Counted from the first letter of the stretch, positions 44,590-55,982 are shown. The stretch: 64,000 nt of DNA from Cololabis saira (GCF_033807715.1 NC_084596.1:39976458-40040457); one strand, 5' to 3'. The notes: a model not told the origin generated them from the letters alone. Translations and numbers: made by a program.

Positions 44590-44871
44590 ATGGAACGCAA
44601 AAAAAAGATGTTAAACTGCTGGAAAGGAACTGGAATTTACCGGGATACCTTAAACAAGGAAGCCAGGGAGCGGTATATGGAGAAAATAATGATTATTAAC
44701 GGTCTGGATCCATATGAAATCACTACTAAACAATGGAGCTCCTCGTCGGAGCTCCACTCTTTAGAAGGACTTACTGCCGCAGTTCTGCAGAACCACCGTC
44801 TCCAGCTACATTGTTTAGGAGTGTTTGGCAGCTGCTTTGGTAAATGTTTGACTCGCCATGTGTTTCAATAA
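44590..44871 (+). pseudogene. Possible transposase fragment in the TTAA element
   Basis: 93-codon frame starting MERKKKMLNCWKGTGIY and containing LNKEARERYMEKIMI and NGLDPYEI. The first ~50 residues look protein-like; the rest does not. It may be an N-terminal remnant of the element's own protein. The family is not identified. The copy in unit B (minus strand, about 18,590-18,740) is broken. Confidence 0.4.
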
Positions 44872-45184
44872 ATTTGTATAATAGTACAACATACAGTACA
44901 TGTTTTGTATCCCTCTTACTTCTCTTTTCTTTGTTTTTGACTGCTATATTATGTTGAAGAGGCTCCGAGGCGTCAGCAATATTTTTGTTTTTCTTGTGAG
45001 ATTATTTATTTCCTCTGCAGCTACAAATAAGAGTTAATATTTTTTCCTCAACAAACTAGTTTTATCTGAAGATTGGGGTTAATTGCACCGCAGAGAGCTG
45101 GCCAGCAACTGCGTTTAGCTGGCGAAGTGGGGAATAAAACCCGTGTTTTGATCCGACCCAGTCTGTGTGAGTGTTTGTGGTTTA

Positions 45185-45325
45185 AGGCTGATTTATGGTT
45201 CTGTGTTAAATCGACGCAGAGCCTACGGCGTAGGGTACGCGGCGACACGCACCGTACGTTGCGCGTCGCCACGTACCCTACGCCGTAGGTCTGCGTCGAT
45301 TTAACGCAGAACCATAATTCAGGCT
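45185..45325. mobile_element. 141-bp palindromic MITE, second copy
   Basis: Flanked by TTA (45182-45184, 45326-45328). Almost identical to 18132-18272 in reverse orientation. It was present before the two TTAA elements separated. Confidence 0.85.
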
Positions 45326-46029
45326 TTACTGTGTGGAAGGTTTGGTCGTTACAGCCGCGATCCAAGCGAGCCGACGACTCTTTCACTCTTTTACTCTGTT
45401 ATCTCAGATACTTGGCTTCCATGGTTCTGCCTCAAAGCAGGAAACCGTTGAAAAGTTAAACCATTAGCGATCTTTTCCCCACGTCTGTTATGTGTGGAGC
45501 TGCTGCAGCCACAACGCAGCAACAGCTTCTGCTGAGCTCTGCGCTCCAAGCCCCGCCCATTTTCATCTCGACTGCGAATCGGGAAGGAGGGGGAAGTGAC
45601 ATATGCCGTAAAGCAGTCAAAGCCGTAAAGATTTGTAGTTTTTTAGTGTGGCAGGGTTCCTACCATGCTCCTCAAAGTTACATAGTGCCAGTGAAGGCGA
45701 TACAGACTCCCTCAGACCATGACAGAGGTGTCATTAAATCTGTTGGAAGTTGATGTACCATCACAATGACTCTGGAAATATGATATTAAGGTGGAAAAGT
45801 TACGTAGTGTCGCTTTAAAGGGCTCAAAAGAATATGGACAAGTGACTGAAGGAAATGAGTTGGCCAGGTTCAATCCATTTCCATGTGGCTCGGAGACAAA
45901 TGGAGCAGATAAAAGGTCTGGAGTTGTTGTCTGGTTGGTTTCACATCATCCACAGATTTTAGAAATGTTTTGGAGAAGGTATCAATGTCAAAAACGTACA
46001 CTCAACCGTCTTTGTAGTGAATAAGAGTA

Positions 46030-46500
46030 GATCCCAGGGATGGTGTTGGCTGTGGTTACTAGATGGCTTGTCTATTGTGTTGTTGCTTAGCAGCGGTTTG
46101 AGAAATGCTTTGAGTTTATTTTCTTGTCTTCAGTTGGGTCTTCCTTTAGTACCTCGTGGGCGGTGTCATCCAGTAACTGCAGCATTTGTTATTCCTATTG
46201 CTCCGTGTCCATTATAACTGTAGTTCTGCCTTTGTCTGCTGGGAGGATTGTAATGTCTTGGTTTTCTCATGGCTTTTGCTTCCTGCTTGGTAATATTGCT
46301 GGCAGGTGTTTGGGCCGTTTTTAAAATACCTGCTATTTCATTTCGTTGTGCTGCTCTTTGTCCTTGATTTTGTATTTTTCCACATGCTAATTCTGTTGCC
46401 AAATTCAAATCATCATGTGGTATGTTTCTGGGCGTGATGGCGTATTTGAGTCCTCTTGCTAATATGCTGCATTCTGCTTTTGTGAGTTTGTACATTGATA
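46030..46500 (-). mobile_element. Penelope-like element, N-terminal fragment
   Basis: Minus-strand frames (with a frameshift near 46,230) give LTKAECSILARGLKYAITP, NIPHDDLNLATEL, NITKQEAKAMR, then ILPADKGRTTVI and LLDDTAHEVLKEDPT. These are typical of the region before the RT core of Penelope-like retroelements. Confidence 0.8.
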
Positions 46501-46740
46501 TGTTGTGGATCAATCTGCCAATCATGCAATAAAACATACATCGGGGCGACAGGGAGGAGCTTTATTACAAGAAAGAAAGAACACAAAAAAGAGTGCGAGG
46601 AGGAGACAACAAGACAAAAGAGAGCAAGAAAAGAAAAGCCACACCACAAATCAGCCATCGCCAATCAGATACCTGCCAAGTCCGACAGATGGGTCACGCC
46701 TTGCGTTGTTCATTAAACATCAGCTGATAAATGACGAGTC
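46501..46740 (+). mobile_element. Penelope-like element, GIY-YIG endonuclease fragment
   Basis: Plus-strand frame reading CQSCNKTYIGATGRSF and TRKKEHKKECEEE, the GIY-YIG-type C-terminal endonuclease of Penelope-like elements, followed by AIANQIPAKSD. It lies head to head with the N-terminal fragment on the other strand, as in the partial inverted copies usual for this class. Confidence 0.85.
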
Positions 46741-46759
46741 ACACACCATCATGTGACAC

Positions 46760-47280
46760 ACTGGTGAAGGATGAAAGATTTCTGCTGAAACATGTCAGGT
46801 AAAGAACAACCTAAAATACTTCGTCTGAGAAAAAGAACCAGCAAAGTTTAATTATAAACCAAAGACAAAATTAACTTTGTTGAAATATTGCATGTCACCT
46901 GCTGCTGCTTCTATTTCCAGGGTCCAGCGCGGGTGAGGGGGGGGGTGCTGCTGGTCAGGCCCCATGTCTGGCTCCATCCTGCAGCAGCGAGCAACAGCTC
47001 CAGCTCAATCTGCAGATGGTGTGTGTACCGCCGAGAGAGAAAGAAGGGATAAGCCAGGCGGCTGGGCTGCTTCCATTTACAACCACCAACCATTTCCACC
47101 TACTGCCTGTAATGAACCTGGCTCCCTGGCTATGCTGGCAGATTTGGCGGGCCTGAATCGGGCCTGAATCGGCACCAACAAGAGAGTCGGGTTCATCTCC
47201 AGGACGACGGACAAAATATGTGCACAGTTTTTGTAACCTGGCTTTTTGTCACTCTCTTTTTTCCTTTTCTTTCGCTTTGC
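46760..47280. other. Unassigned stretch
   Basis: The first ~60 bp look like a Penelope 3' tail. The rest has short GC-rich frames without recognisable domains. 47,298-47,345 (AGAATAGAATAGAATCC ... TTATTGACACTG) is a common fish LINE-tail motif on the minus strand. Confidence 0.45.
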
Positions 47281-47454
47281 CGTTCCACTTTTGTGCTTAT
47301 AGAATAGAATAGAATCCTTTATTGACACTGTAAACTTTGTTTCCAACATCGCTGTGAAAATCTGTTTAGCAGCTCCACATGACAGCATAACACTCACACA
47401 GAAACAACACGAATAAAGAAGAAGAAGCACCACTCATGTTAACTTAAAAACGCT

Positions 47455-48225
47455 CCACCTATGGCGTTTTTCCACTAGTACCTACTCAGCCCGCCTCGAC
47501 TCGCCTTGCCCTCGTTTCTTTTCAATACCCAGATCAGAAGTAGGAGGTTGGAGCGAAGCTGCTGTGACGTATTTGATTGTGTGATCTAAACGGAGAAGAC
47601 AACAACATTAAAGATGTAGAACCTGGAGGAGATGATAAATGTGCTGCTGGATCTGTGGCTTGTGTTCGATATCAAGTTAAAAAATGAGAGTGAGAGAAGC
47701 TTCAAGCGGCAACGCTTTTTTTTTAATTACTCTTCTCTTGGCCTCCACCTTCAGATCGCACCACTTCTTTTTTATTTCTGCCACAGATCTGTCCGGGGCA
47801 CTCTGTGACCACCAAATAATGTGGTTTTCCTGCCTCCACCTCAACCACAACATCTCAATCTCAGTCTCCATGAAAATTAGTGGCACGGTTGCTCGACACG
47901 TCTCATTCATCCTGACGCAGCAGAAACAGACTGCAGGAAGCCGCTGCGCATGCTCAGCAGGCTCATTTATATGCAAATACAGTCATGAACTACTTTGCAT
48001 TGCCCATTTATGGTATGAAGTGGGCGTGTAGAGGGCGGAAAATGAGGCGAATTCAGCTGCGCAACCTTCCAGCTGGACTGTGATTTATAAAGCGAACATT
48101 GCGTGCAAGTGTGCGTGCATGCGGTTTTATAAATCCGGATTTTTTTGTGCGCCCGCCATTTTTGGCTTTTGAGCACACGTACACTTTTAGTATGAATCCT
48201 ACGCATTTTTTAATAAATGAGGCCC
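47455..48225 (-). mobile_element. Harbinger fragments with a Myb-like protein remnant
   Basis: Left part (47,462-47,690) begins GGCGTTTTTCCACTAGTAC, a fish Harbinger-type end. Right part ends TTAATAAATGAGGCCCC. Minus-strand 47,830-47,700 encodes SVAEIKKKWCDLKVEAKRR, the Myb/SANT-like second protein of Harbinger transposons. Both parts are incomplete. Confidence 0.65.
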
Positions 48226-49408
48226 CTGGGCTGCCAGTAGCTCGAAGCGAGTTCGTTTTGTCTGTTTGTTTGTTTGTTTGTTTGTTTAGTTGTTTTTTTG
48301 TTCAAAGAAAGAAATCCATAACAATTAAGTTGCAATTTGGTTGGTAGGATATGTATGTGTTTTATGTATTTTATGTATTAAAATAAATAAATTGGTAAGG
48401 CCATATGGCAATTTGAATAGAAAAATTTTTACAATAAGGCTTTGATGGGTAAATACATTTAGTCAGACTATGATGGGAATCAAATTGGTTCAAGAATGAG
48501 TCCCAGCCTTGTGGCAAACAGTCCACAGTAATTTCACACTAATTCCACAGACCAGAAGCTGTTTCATTGTCCAGAAGATGCTCAATGGCAGGGAATCAAG
48601 TATTCAGGGATGTAACCTGGTGTATAGTTGATGGACACTCCAGGATAGATATAAAACACTGGAGTCAGCCTTTTGGCATGGCAAGGATCTTGATGCATGT
48701 TTCCTTTTCTTCAGTCAGTCAACGTGTTCTACCGCCACCTGCTGGATAATGTGCTTGTTGTATTGTTTCCAATTGATGTTCAGTCAAGCGGCGCTATTTC
48801 TGGATGAAAATGGTAATACTGTTGGCTCCTGAAGGTTACATTTGTCCCCATAACGGCCCCTGTTTCAGAAAAATCCTAGAACCGCCAGCGTTTCTATTAT
48901 GAAGAGGAATGAACTCCCTTCACCTCTGCTGAAAATGTTGCACCGCTGTACAATAGAGAGCATCCCACTCTAGGGACGCACGGTGTGACACTCCAGCTGC
49001 ACCGCAAGGGGGGGGGTCATTGAGTCACGATTAAATCTTGATTTTGATACATATTTACGTATATGTATTGATATGTAGCTGCTTGTTACGTATGTTGCCG
49101 TGCTCTGTGGATTTGGGCCCGCCTTGAGTGTATGATGCGCGTGACAGTTCAGATTGCTGCTGTGTCATCAGAAACTCCAACAATGAGAAGGTAGATCGGG
49201 TTGATAAGGGCCAGCAGACCAGGACCCAGGGGCCACAGGAGCATCAAAATCCTGCACTGCTCCTGTGCCCTAGCTGTTGTTGTTTAGCAGTACTTGTTTT
49301 GTTCTTAGTTGCCTTATTGTTAAAACATACTTTTGTTAATAAATAACTTTCAGCTACCCAATTTCATCTGGTGCCAAACAAAGTTTCATTGTCACGCTGT
49401 ATAATAAC
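48226..49408. other. Stretch without a recognised gene
   Basis: Includes a (GTTT)n run near 48,262-48,290 and a poly-G tract near 49,010. No supported open frame. Confidence 0.5.
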
Positions 49409-50282
49409 CAGTCCTGGAGTTGAGGGGGGATGAGGGGAGATGGCATCCCCCCCTGAAATAAAAACAGTCCAAATCATCCCCCCCTGTAAAAGTGCCATCC
49501 CCCCTTTCCATCCCTTGTCATTTCATCAATGAATGTGGTTTTACTGCTATTTCAACATTAAGAGTCATCACCAGAAAAATAACACGAGAAAAATGTGACA
49601 ATTTTCACCTGTTTCAGGTAAATTTTCACTTGAAATAAGTAGGAAAATCTGCCAGTGGGACAAGATTTATCTTCTTATTACAAGCAAAATAATTCTGTTC
49701 CACTGGCAGATTTTTCTACTTATTTTAAGTGAAAATCTACTTGAAACAGGTGAAAATTGTTGTTTTTTCCAGTGATGAGTTTTGTTTTAAGTGTAATGAT
49801 ATTTTTTTTACTAAAATGAGACATTTTAACTAGAAATAAGACAAATATTCTTGTTAAGATTTTGAGTTTTTGCAGTGATCCATTGTACTTATCCTGTGAA
49901 GGACAGAGTCATATTGATAAGTTCAGAAAAGTGTTTTTTATTGTTGTGTTTTGATGTATTTGATGTAAGCCCAGTGGATATTTAAAGCTTACAGAAGGCT
50001 GCATTTAACTGCTGCTATGTCATTCCTGCAGTATTTCTGCAGGTGTTTTGGTCACTGCTATTATTTGTAATATATTATATTATTTGTAATCAGCACAAAT
50101 TATCTGTCCCCATATGATAAAATCCACCATCCCCCCTGATTTCTTTTTACAACTCGAATACTGATAATAACAATTAATGTTGTTTTCCATCTTCTCAAGG
50201 ACTGGAGCCCATCAGGGAGGGAGGGCGTCTACAGTAACTTCACCGTGCCAGAACACACACATTTCAAAGAAATTATTCTTTT

Positions 50283-50362
50283 CAAATCAAATCAAACTTT
50301 ATTTGTATAGCACTTTACATGCATGTATAAAATGCAACACAATGTGCCTCACATAAAACGTT
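50283..50362 (-). mobile_element. L2-like LINE 3' tail
   Basis: Minus strand reads TGTAAAGTGCTATACAAATA then AAGTTTGATTTG, the standard end of fish L2-like LINEs. Its coding part is at 51365-51592. Confidence 0.75.
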
Positions 50363-50512
50363 AAAAAACATCAAACTTATTGAAGTCACTTCCCCACTGG
50401 ACCAGCCCCCTTACTCACACTGAGAGGTAAAAACAGCTGCAACTAGTGGAGAAGACGGGATAACAGCCGATTATCAGCTTAAATTAAAGGCAGTTGGACT
50501 TGACAGTGACCC

Positions 50513-50813
50513 GTACAGTTACCAAGAACCAGTGGTCCATGGACATTAATATTTGGTACAGTTACCAAGAACCAGTGGTCCATGGACATTAATATTTGGT
50601 ACAGTTACCAAGAACCAGTGGTCCATGGACATTAATATTTGGTACAGTTACCAAGAACCAGTGGTCCATGGACATTAATATTTGGTACAGTTACCAAGAA
50701 CCAGTGGTCCATGGACATTAATATTTGGTACAGTTACCAAGAACCAGTGGTCCATGGACATTAATATTTGGTACAGTTACCAAGAACCAGTGGTCCATGG
50801 ACATTAATATTTG
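50513..50813. repeat. 43-bp minisatellite, seven copies
   Basis: Seven virtually identical units starting GTACAGTTACCAAGAACCAG. The uniformity implies recent expansion. Confidence 0.97.
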
Positions 50814-51015
50814 GCCATGAATCCAGTTTCCTGATATTTATATGTACTTAATTTCTACACCGGGGAAATACACGAAGCAAAGCTTGAAGGCTTACAAAAG
50901 TCTTGACGCTTGGTCCGACTTCAAGGCAGGATTTGTTGGTGAAATTAAAGTGATGAGGACACCGAACTTTATGATTTAACCGTTTAACGTTAGCTACCCA
51001 AAAATCCAACATTAC

Positions 51016-51193
51016 CTGATACAAAATGGGAACCACAAATCCACGTTTCGGTGTCTGGAATCCAGTTGTTTCTGTGAATTACAGCGATCCATTTGTCTCT
51101 CTTAAGCTTATTTTTCGACATTCTGTAAAACAATAACTCCGATTTCTTGCTAAATCTATGAGTACAGTCGATCTCACAACAGCTCTTTCCCAT
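51016..51193 (-). CDS. THAP zinc-finger domain exon
   Basis: First-exon-like frame: MGKSCCEIDCTHRFSKKSE ... RDKWIAVIHRNNWIP ... WICGSHFVSG, then donor GTAATG. The C-x3-C ... C-x2-H spacing, the basic segment and the Trp after it match the THAP domain, a DNA-binding fold shared by P-element/Kolobok-type transposases and derived host proteins. It starts directly at an ATG and is 59 residues to the donor. No downstream exon is seen on the minus strand inside the inverted-repeat element, so this is either a captured or remnant exon of a transposase, or the first exon of a THAP gene whose remainder is missing. Confidence 0.7.
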
Positions 51194-51231
51194 TTTAGAT
51201 TATTTCCAGTTGCTCAAACTGAAAGTTTACC

Positions 51232-51291
51232 CTGACACTCAGTCTTTCTGACACTCAGTCTTTCTGACACTCAGTCTTTCTGACACTCAGT
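51232..51291. repeat. 16-bp tandem repeat
   Basis: Nearly four copies of TGACACTCAGTCTTTC just upstream (minus sense) of the THAP exon. Confidence 0.95.
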
Positions 51292-51364
51292 GGGCGTAAC
51301 CCGCTGTGAAGTCGCATCTGTGACGTCATGCGCATTCCCTCTATACAAGAAAGACTAAAAGGAA

Positions 51365-51592
51365 TCAGTTAAAAGCCAATTTAAAAAGGTGAGTCTTGAG
51401 CCTGCTTTTAAAAGCATCAACAGTCTCTGCGGCCCTGAGGTTCTCCGGCAGGCTGTTCCTCAGACGAGGGCCGTAGTAGTGGAATGATGCCTCAGTGTGG
51501 GTTATGGTTCTAACTTTAGGAATGATTACCCCCAGCTGGTGGTGCTGTGACAGACAGGCAGAGTATCCATTCATCCTGAAGATTCCCATAAA
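51365..51592 (-). mobile_element. L2-like LINE RT C-terminus
   Basis: Minus-strand frame with SFHYYGPRLRNSLPENLR and FKSRLKTHLFKLAFN then stop. It belongs with the tail at 50283-50362; about 1 kb holding the THAP exon and minisatellite separates the two. Confidence 0.8.
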
Positions 51593-52427
51593 TCATCCAG
51601 TGCTCTGTGACTCTGTCCTGCTCCCTGCTGGTCGTGGCTAATGCTCTGTACATGTGAAAGGTGTCCACACACACCTGCCAGGCTTGATGTGTAGCTCCAG
51701 TACCCGAGTTGTAAAAAAAAATCAGGGGGGGTGGTGGATTTTATCATATGGGGACAGATAATTTGTGCTGATTACAAATAATATAATATATTACAAATAA
51801 TAGCAGTGACCAAAACACCTGCAGAAATACTGCAGGAATGACATAGCAGCAGTTAAATGCAGCCTTCTGTAAGCTTTAAATATCCACTGGGCTTACATCA
51901 AATACATCAAAACACAACAATAAAAAACAGTTTTCTGAACTTATCAATATGACTCTGTCCTTCACAGGATAAGTAAAATGGATCACTGCAAAAACTCACA
52001 ATCTTAACAAGAATATTTGTCTTATTTCTAGTTAAAATGTCTCATTTTAGTAAAAAAAATCTCATTAGACTTAAAACAAGACTCATCACTGGAAAAAACG
52101 ACAATTTTCACCTGTTTCAAGTAGATTTTCACTTAAAATAAGTAAAAATCTGCCAGTGGAACAAGATTTTTTTGCTTGTAATGAGAAGATAAATCTTGTC
52201 CCACTGGCAGATTTTTCTACTTATTTCAAGTGAAAATTTACGTGAAACAGATGAAAGTTGTCAAATAAGTAATTTTTCTGCTGTTATTTTTCTGGTGATG
52301 ATTCTAAATGTTGAAATAGCAGTAAAACCACATTCATTGATGAAATGACATAAGGGATGGAAAGGGGGGATGATTTGGACCGTTTTTATTTCAGGAGGGA
52401 TGCCATCCCCCCTCAACTCCAGTACTG

Positions 52428-53880
52428 TGTAGCTCAAACCACAGAATTCTGTGACATAAGAGGATGGCTACGTACCAGGTTTCATGAGTTTTTTTCGAGC
52501 CACTTAAAAAAAAAAAAAGAACCGCACTAAGAATAATCATAATCCTTCCTTACAGAAACAACAGAGGCTTTGCATCTCTGGCGCTCGGGCCGTTGTCAAA
52601 GAGAGAAACAAAGAATTGATTTGGGGAAAATAGGATATTTCTGATGGACTCTCTCAGGAGAACTTCCCTGCCATGAAACACGGTGGAGACGTTAGGATGT
52701 CAAGACTTTCAATGGGATAAGGAGGATGCTTAACTGAGCAGCATCAATAACCAGAGTCCAGGTGTGAAACCCACTGAAGTGTCTGGTGAAATGGAAAACC
52801 CTAAAGTATGACCCAACTGCACACTTTCACCACGGAAGAGTGATGAAAACCAACTTGGTGTGGGCAATAAAATGACAAAGAATAGGCAGTCATTGCTTCA
52901 CTGGTGGTGTTTCCCAGAGCAGTAGTGGGCTCCGTCTACTGACATTCTGACTAATAACTAAAGGATTAACTATGATTAACTAAATGAGGTACACGTTGTT
53001 TTTCTTGCAGTGATCCAACCACTTCTGTAACACTGCTTTGGGAATAGTCTTTGCTTTTTAAAAAGGTTTTCCTGCTGTATTTTGTGTGCTTTTACGGATC
53101 TTGAGAATGCATTTTGTTTAATGCCACCTGCACTCAGGGCCACTCACTCCCCGACCCTACAAAATAACAGTTTCCTCATCAGACTCCTCCTAGTTTTTTC
53201 TTTTGTGTGGCATGCACATTGGTGAATTTCTAAATAACTATATCATCAAAGACCAATGAGGGAATTTCGTTTTTTAGACCATAACTACAATCTCTGTTCA
53301 TTTTTCGGTAAAGCTCTTCCGTGTCCTGCCACATTGAGATGATATTCATTGGTCCGGCTGATATCAAGGACATAAAACATGAAATTGTATCATAAATCAT
53401 TCATTGGCCCTATAATTTGGCCAAACTGAGCAAGAAATCTGAGAACAAATTATTTTCTCCTTCATCGAGGTTGTACTTGTAGCATTTTGGATCATCAGGC
53501 AGTAGAGCTGGAGAGTATTTATTGTTTTAATGCCTAAAACTCCTGTAAAGAACTTGAGGAGGCGGAGACGATGGACCATGTTGTCTGGACGCCTCTGGTC
53601 ATGTGACGGGACGAGCTGGCCGACTCTGGCAGCAGGAGGAGGGAAGACCGGTGGGGTGGGCAGCCCGTCAATGTGCTCCCTTCAGGACCCCCGCATCTAG
53701 GCTTAGAGCTGAGAGGAGGAGGAGGAGAAGAGAGGAAGAGGGCCATGGGAACGACGTGCACTCCTGCCTGCCCAGCGTGAGTAATGAGCAGAGCCGACAA
53801 CAAAGGCTCCCTGTCAAGGCCTTGATACAAGCTCACAAACACATTCTTCCACATTTCTGTGCTCATGAGATCGACTGACC
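52428..53880. other. Stretch without a recognised gene
   Basis: No supported coding region. The frames around 53,534-53,980 are low-complexity or GA-rich. Confidence 0.5.
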
Positions 53881-53895
53881 ACAAGACTCTGACTG

Positions 53896-53900
<5 letters not shown>

Positions 53901-53943
<43 letters not shown>
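53901..53943. repeat. (TA)n microsatellite
   Basis: About 21 AT dinucleotides, followed by CA/CGCA repeats. Confidence 0.97.
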
Positions 53944-53949
<6 letters not shown>

Positions 53950-54332
53950 TACACACGCACACACATATAGTTATTTCCATGTTATATAGTTCACTTTCAT
54001 TGAAGGTAATAGATAAATATAAATATCAGCCATTCAGAATCCAGCCCCACACTCACAAAGACTTTTGGTTGTCATTACATGTCCATGTCATGTTTGACTT
54101 TACTGGTGAAGTTTGTTTCACAAATGAGATTTTAGACTAAGTACATCTACAACTTACGTGGTCTTTTGGGTTCTGCTGCAAACTTTGCTGTTTTCTAATG
54201 TTTAAATTGTGTTTTTGTATTTTGATTGTTGTACGGCGACCTTGAGTGCCATGAAAGGCGCCTAACAAATGAAATGTATTATTTTATGCATGCATACTTG
54301 CATGCATGCATACTTGCATGCATACATACATA

Positions 54333-54499
54333 GAAATATTGCAAGCCTTTTATTATTTTAATATTGCTGATCATGGTTTACAGCTTAAGAAAACTCAAAT
54401 ATCCTATCTCAAAAAAATTGAATATTCTGGGAATCTTAATCTTAAACTGTAAACCATAATCAGCAATATTAAAATAATAAAAGGCTTGCAATATTTCAG
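54333..54499. repeat. Palindromic MITE
   Basis: Arms 54333-54390 and 54442-54499 are near-perfect inverted copies (GAAATATTGCAAGCCTTTTA...). One arm and the loop region also occur inside the A-specific MITE near 3,778-3,890. It is preceded by TTGCATGCATAC tandem units at 54,285-54,330. Confidence 0.85.
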
Positions 54500-54610
54500 T
54501 TGATTTGTAATGAATCCAGAATGTATGACTTTTGTTTATTTTTTAATTGCATTACAGAAAAGAATTTTATCACAATATTCAAATTTTCTAGGACAGTCCT
54601 GTATGTATGT

Positions 54611-54614
<4 letters not shown>

Positions 54615-54674
<60 letters not shown>
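54615..54674. repeat. (TA)n microsatellite
   Basis: About 30 TA units. Confidence 0.97.
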
Positions 54675-54677
<3 letters not shown>

Positions 54678-54984
54678 AGTTTGACAGTCTCAAGTTATCC
54701 TCAAGCAGTTTTGAGATCTGCTTTCAAAAGTGTTTACATATCTTATCAGGTCAAATGTAGGTGCGAACATGTTAACTGCATCACTTTAACAGGAGCCAAT
54801 CCCAATGAATATCTTGTAGAAGCACCACCCATCATCCAAACCTCCGTCTTCCCCACATGGATCTGGACAAAAGGCAGATAGGTGTTGGACATGTGACCAG
54901 TCCTCACAGAACCACACAGACTCCCAGGACCTTCCGCCAGGGAATCTGGAGGAATTCTATCCCATTTCTGTTGTTCATACACAA

Positions 54985-55300
54985 CCGTGCAAACGTTACA
55001 AACAGAAACATGGGCAGAAAAAAAAACTCCCGCCCTCTTCTGGTCCTCCGTGGGGCGGCTGGTGGCCTGGGTTTTGGTTTCTTCTTGTCTGCTTCTGGTC
55101 TCTCGGGTGGCGTGGTTGTTCCCTCCCTCCCTCCTCCACTGTAGTTACACTTCAGGTAGAGCATCGTTTTCACTTTACACACACACACACACAGTTACAC
55201 AGACACACACACCTGCTCACACACCTACACACTCACTCTGCAGTTTCTGGGGACAGATAATCGCAGTAGCCTCGTCTGGATTCAGTCTGAGGAACCTGAA
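54985..55300 (-). repeat. Inverted copy of the GT-containing dispersed repeat
   Basis: Complement of 8680-8960: CCCGCCCTCTTCTGGTCCTC, CTGCTTCTGGTCTCTCGGG, a CA run at 55,180-55,192 and CTGCAGTTTCTGGGGACAG. Confidence 0.8.
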
Positions 55301-55976
55301 ATGGTTGCTGTTTTTGACTCTGCCTGTTCCTGTTCGTTTGTTTTCTCTTGCAGATTTCAAAGGCTTGTGTGCCCGTTGTGAGGTTTCCTGTGTGATGCCA
55401 CCCCTCACCCCACCTCGTATCTGACGTTTAAAAAAAAAAAAAAAAAAAAAAAAAGCTTCATACAACGATGAGAAAACTGGCTTATAGGCTTCTGGGCCGT
55501 CATTGCGAGAAAAAAAAAAACACATGTATAAATGTATAACTTTCTATAGTAATATATAAAATGCTCCCATCCATCTACCAAGCAGACCAAAGACGTGTCT
55601 TGGATCAAGGTGCGAGTGTTTAGTGCTGCTTTAACGATCTGAACGTGGGGGTCGGTGGAGGTCAACTCCCTCCAGGAGTCCGCCCCCTAGTGGTCGTTTA
55701 AGGAACTGCTCCACTGTGGTTGCCAAAGGTTGGGCTGCATTTCCAAGTCCTGACTGATAACCTGGTGATGTAGCCAGACAATATGGGTGGGGGAATCCAG
55801 CAGGTGGCAGCGGGGACGCATGCAGCAAACCCAAACAGTTAAGAAGCAGTAGTGTAGGAGCAGAAATGGAGACTCCGAGATCGGTAGAGCGTAGCTTTGT
55901 TTACAGGCGTTGGAGTTAAACGCTGACGGAGTCGGCCATCCAACCATCCACAGACAACAAGACTTTTTTCTCAGGC
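55301..55976. other. Stretch between the dispersed repeat and cdc73
   Basis: Poly-A tract at 55,430-55,454; otherwise nothing recognised. The region lies just past the cdc73 3' end. Confidence 0.5.
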
Positions 55977-55982
55977 TTTATT
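55977..55982 (-). terminator. Likely poly(A) signal of cdc73
   Basis: TTTATT on the plus strand reads AATAAA on the minus strand, about 760 nt beyond the cdc73 stop codon. It would define a 3' UTR containing the GC-rich 56,560-56,700 part. Confidence 0.55.

Larger units (their letters stand above)
44390..45814 (+). mobile_element. TTAA-target DNA transposon, copy 2
   Basis: 1425 bp flanked by TTAA (44386-44389, 45815-45818). Ends AGCAGCACAACGG and rc AGCGACACTACGTAAC. Same family as 17232-18935, opposite orientation, sharing the nested palindromic MITE. Confidence 0.9.
49409..52427. mobile_element. Element with ~0.73-kb terminal inverted repeats
   Basis: Left arm 49409-50160 and right arm 51700-52427 are inverted copies over essentially their whole length, both starting CAGT(C/A)CTGGAGTTGAGG and ending near AACTCGAATACTG. 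The arms contain internal mirror motifs (CACTGGCAGATTTTTCTACT). A target duplication is not evident. The 1.5-kb centre holds LINE pieces, a 43-bp minisatellite and a THAP-domain exon. Confidence 0.85.

Noticed and set aside
50513..50813. CRISPR-like array of regular repeats
   Set aside because: Contiguous 43-bp units without spacers in vertebrate DNA; an ordinary minisatellite.
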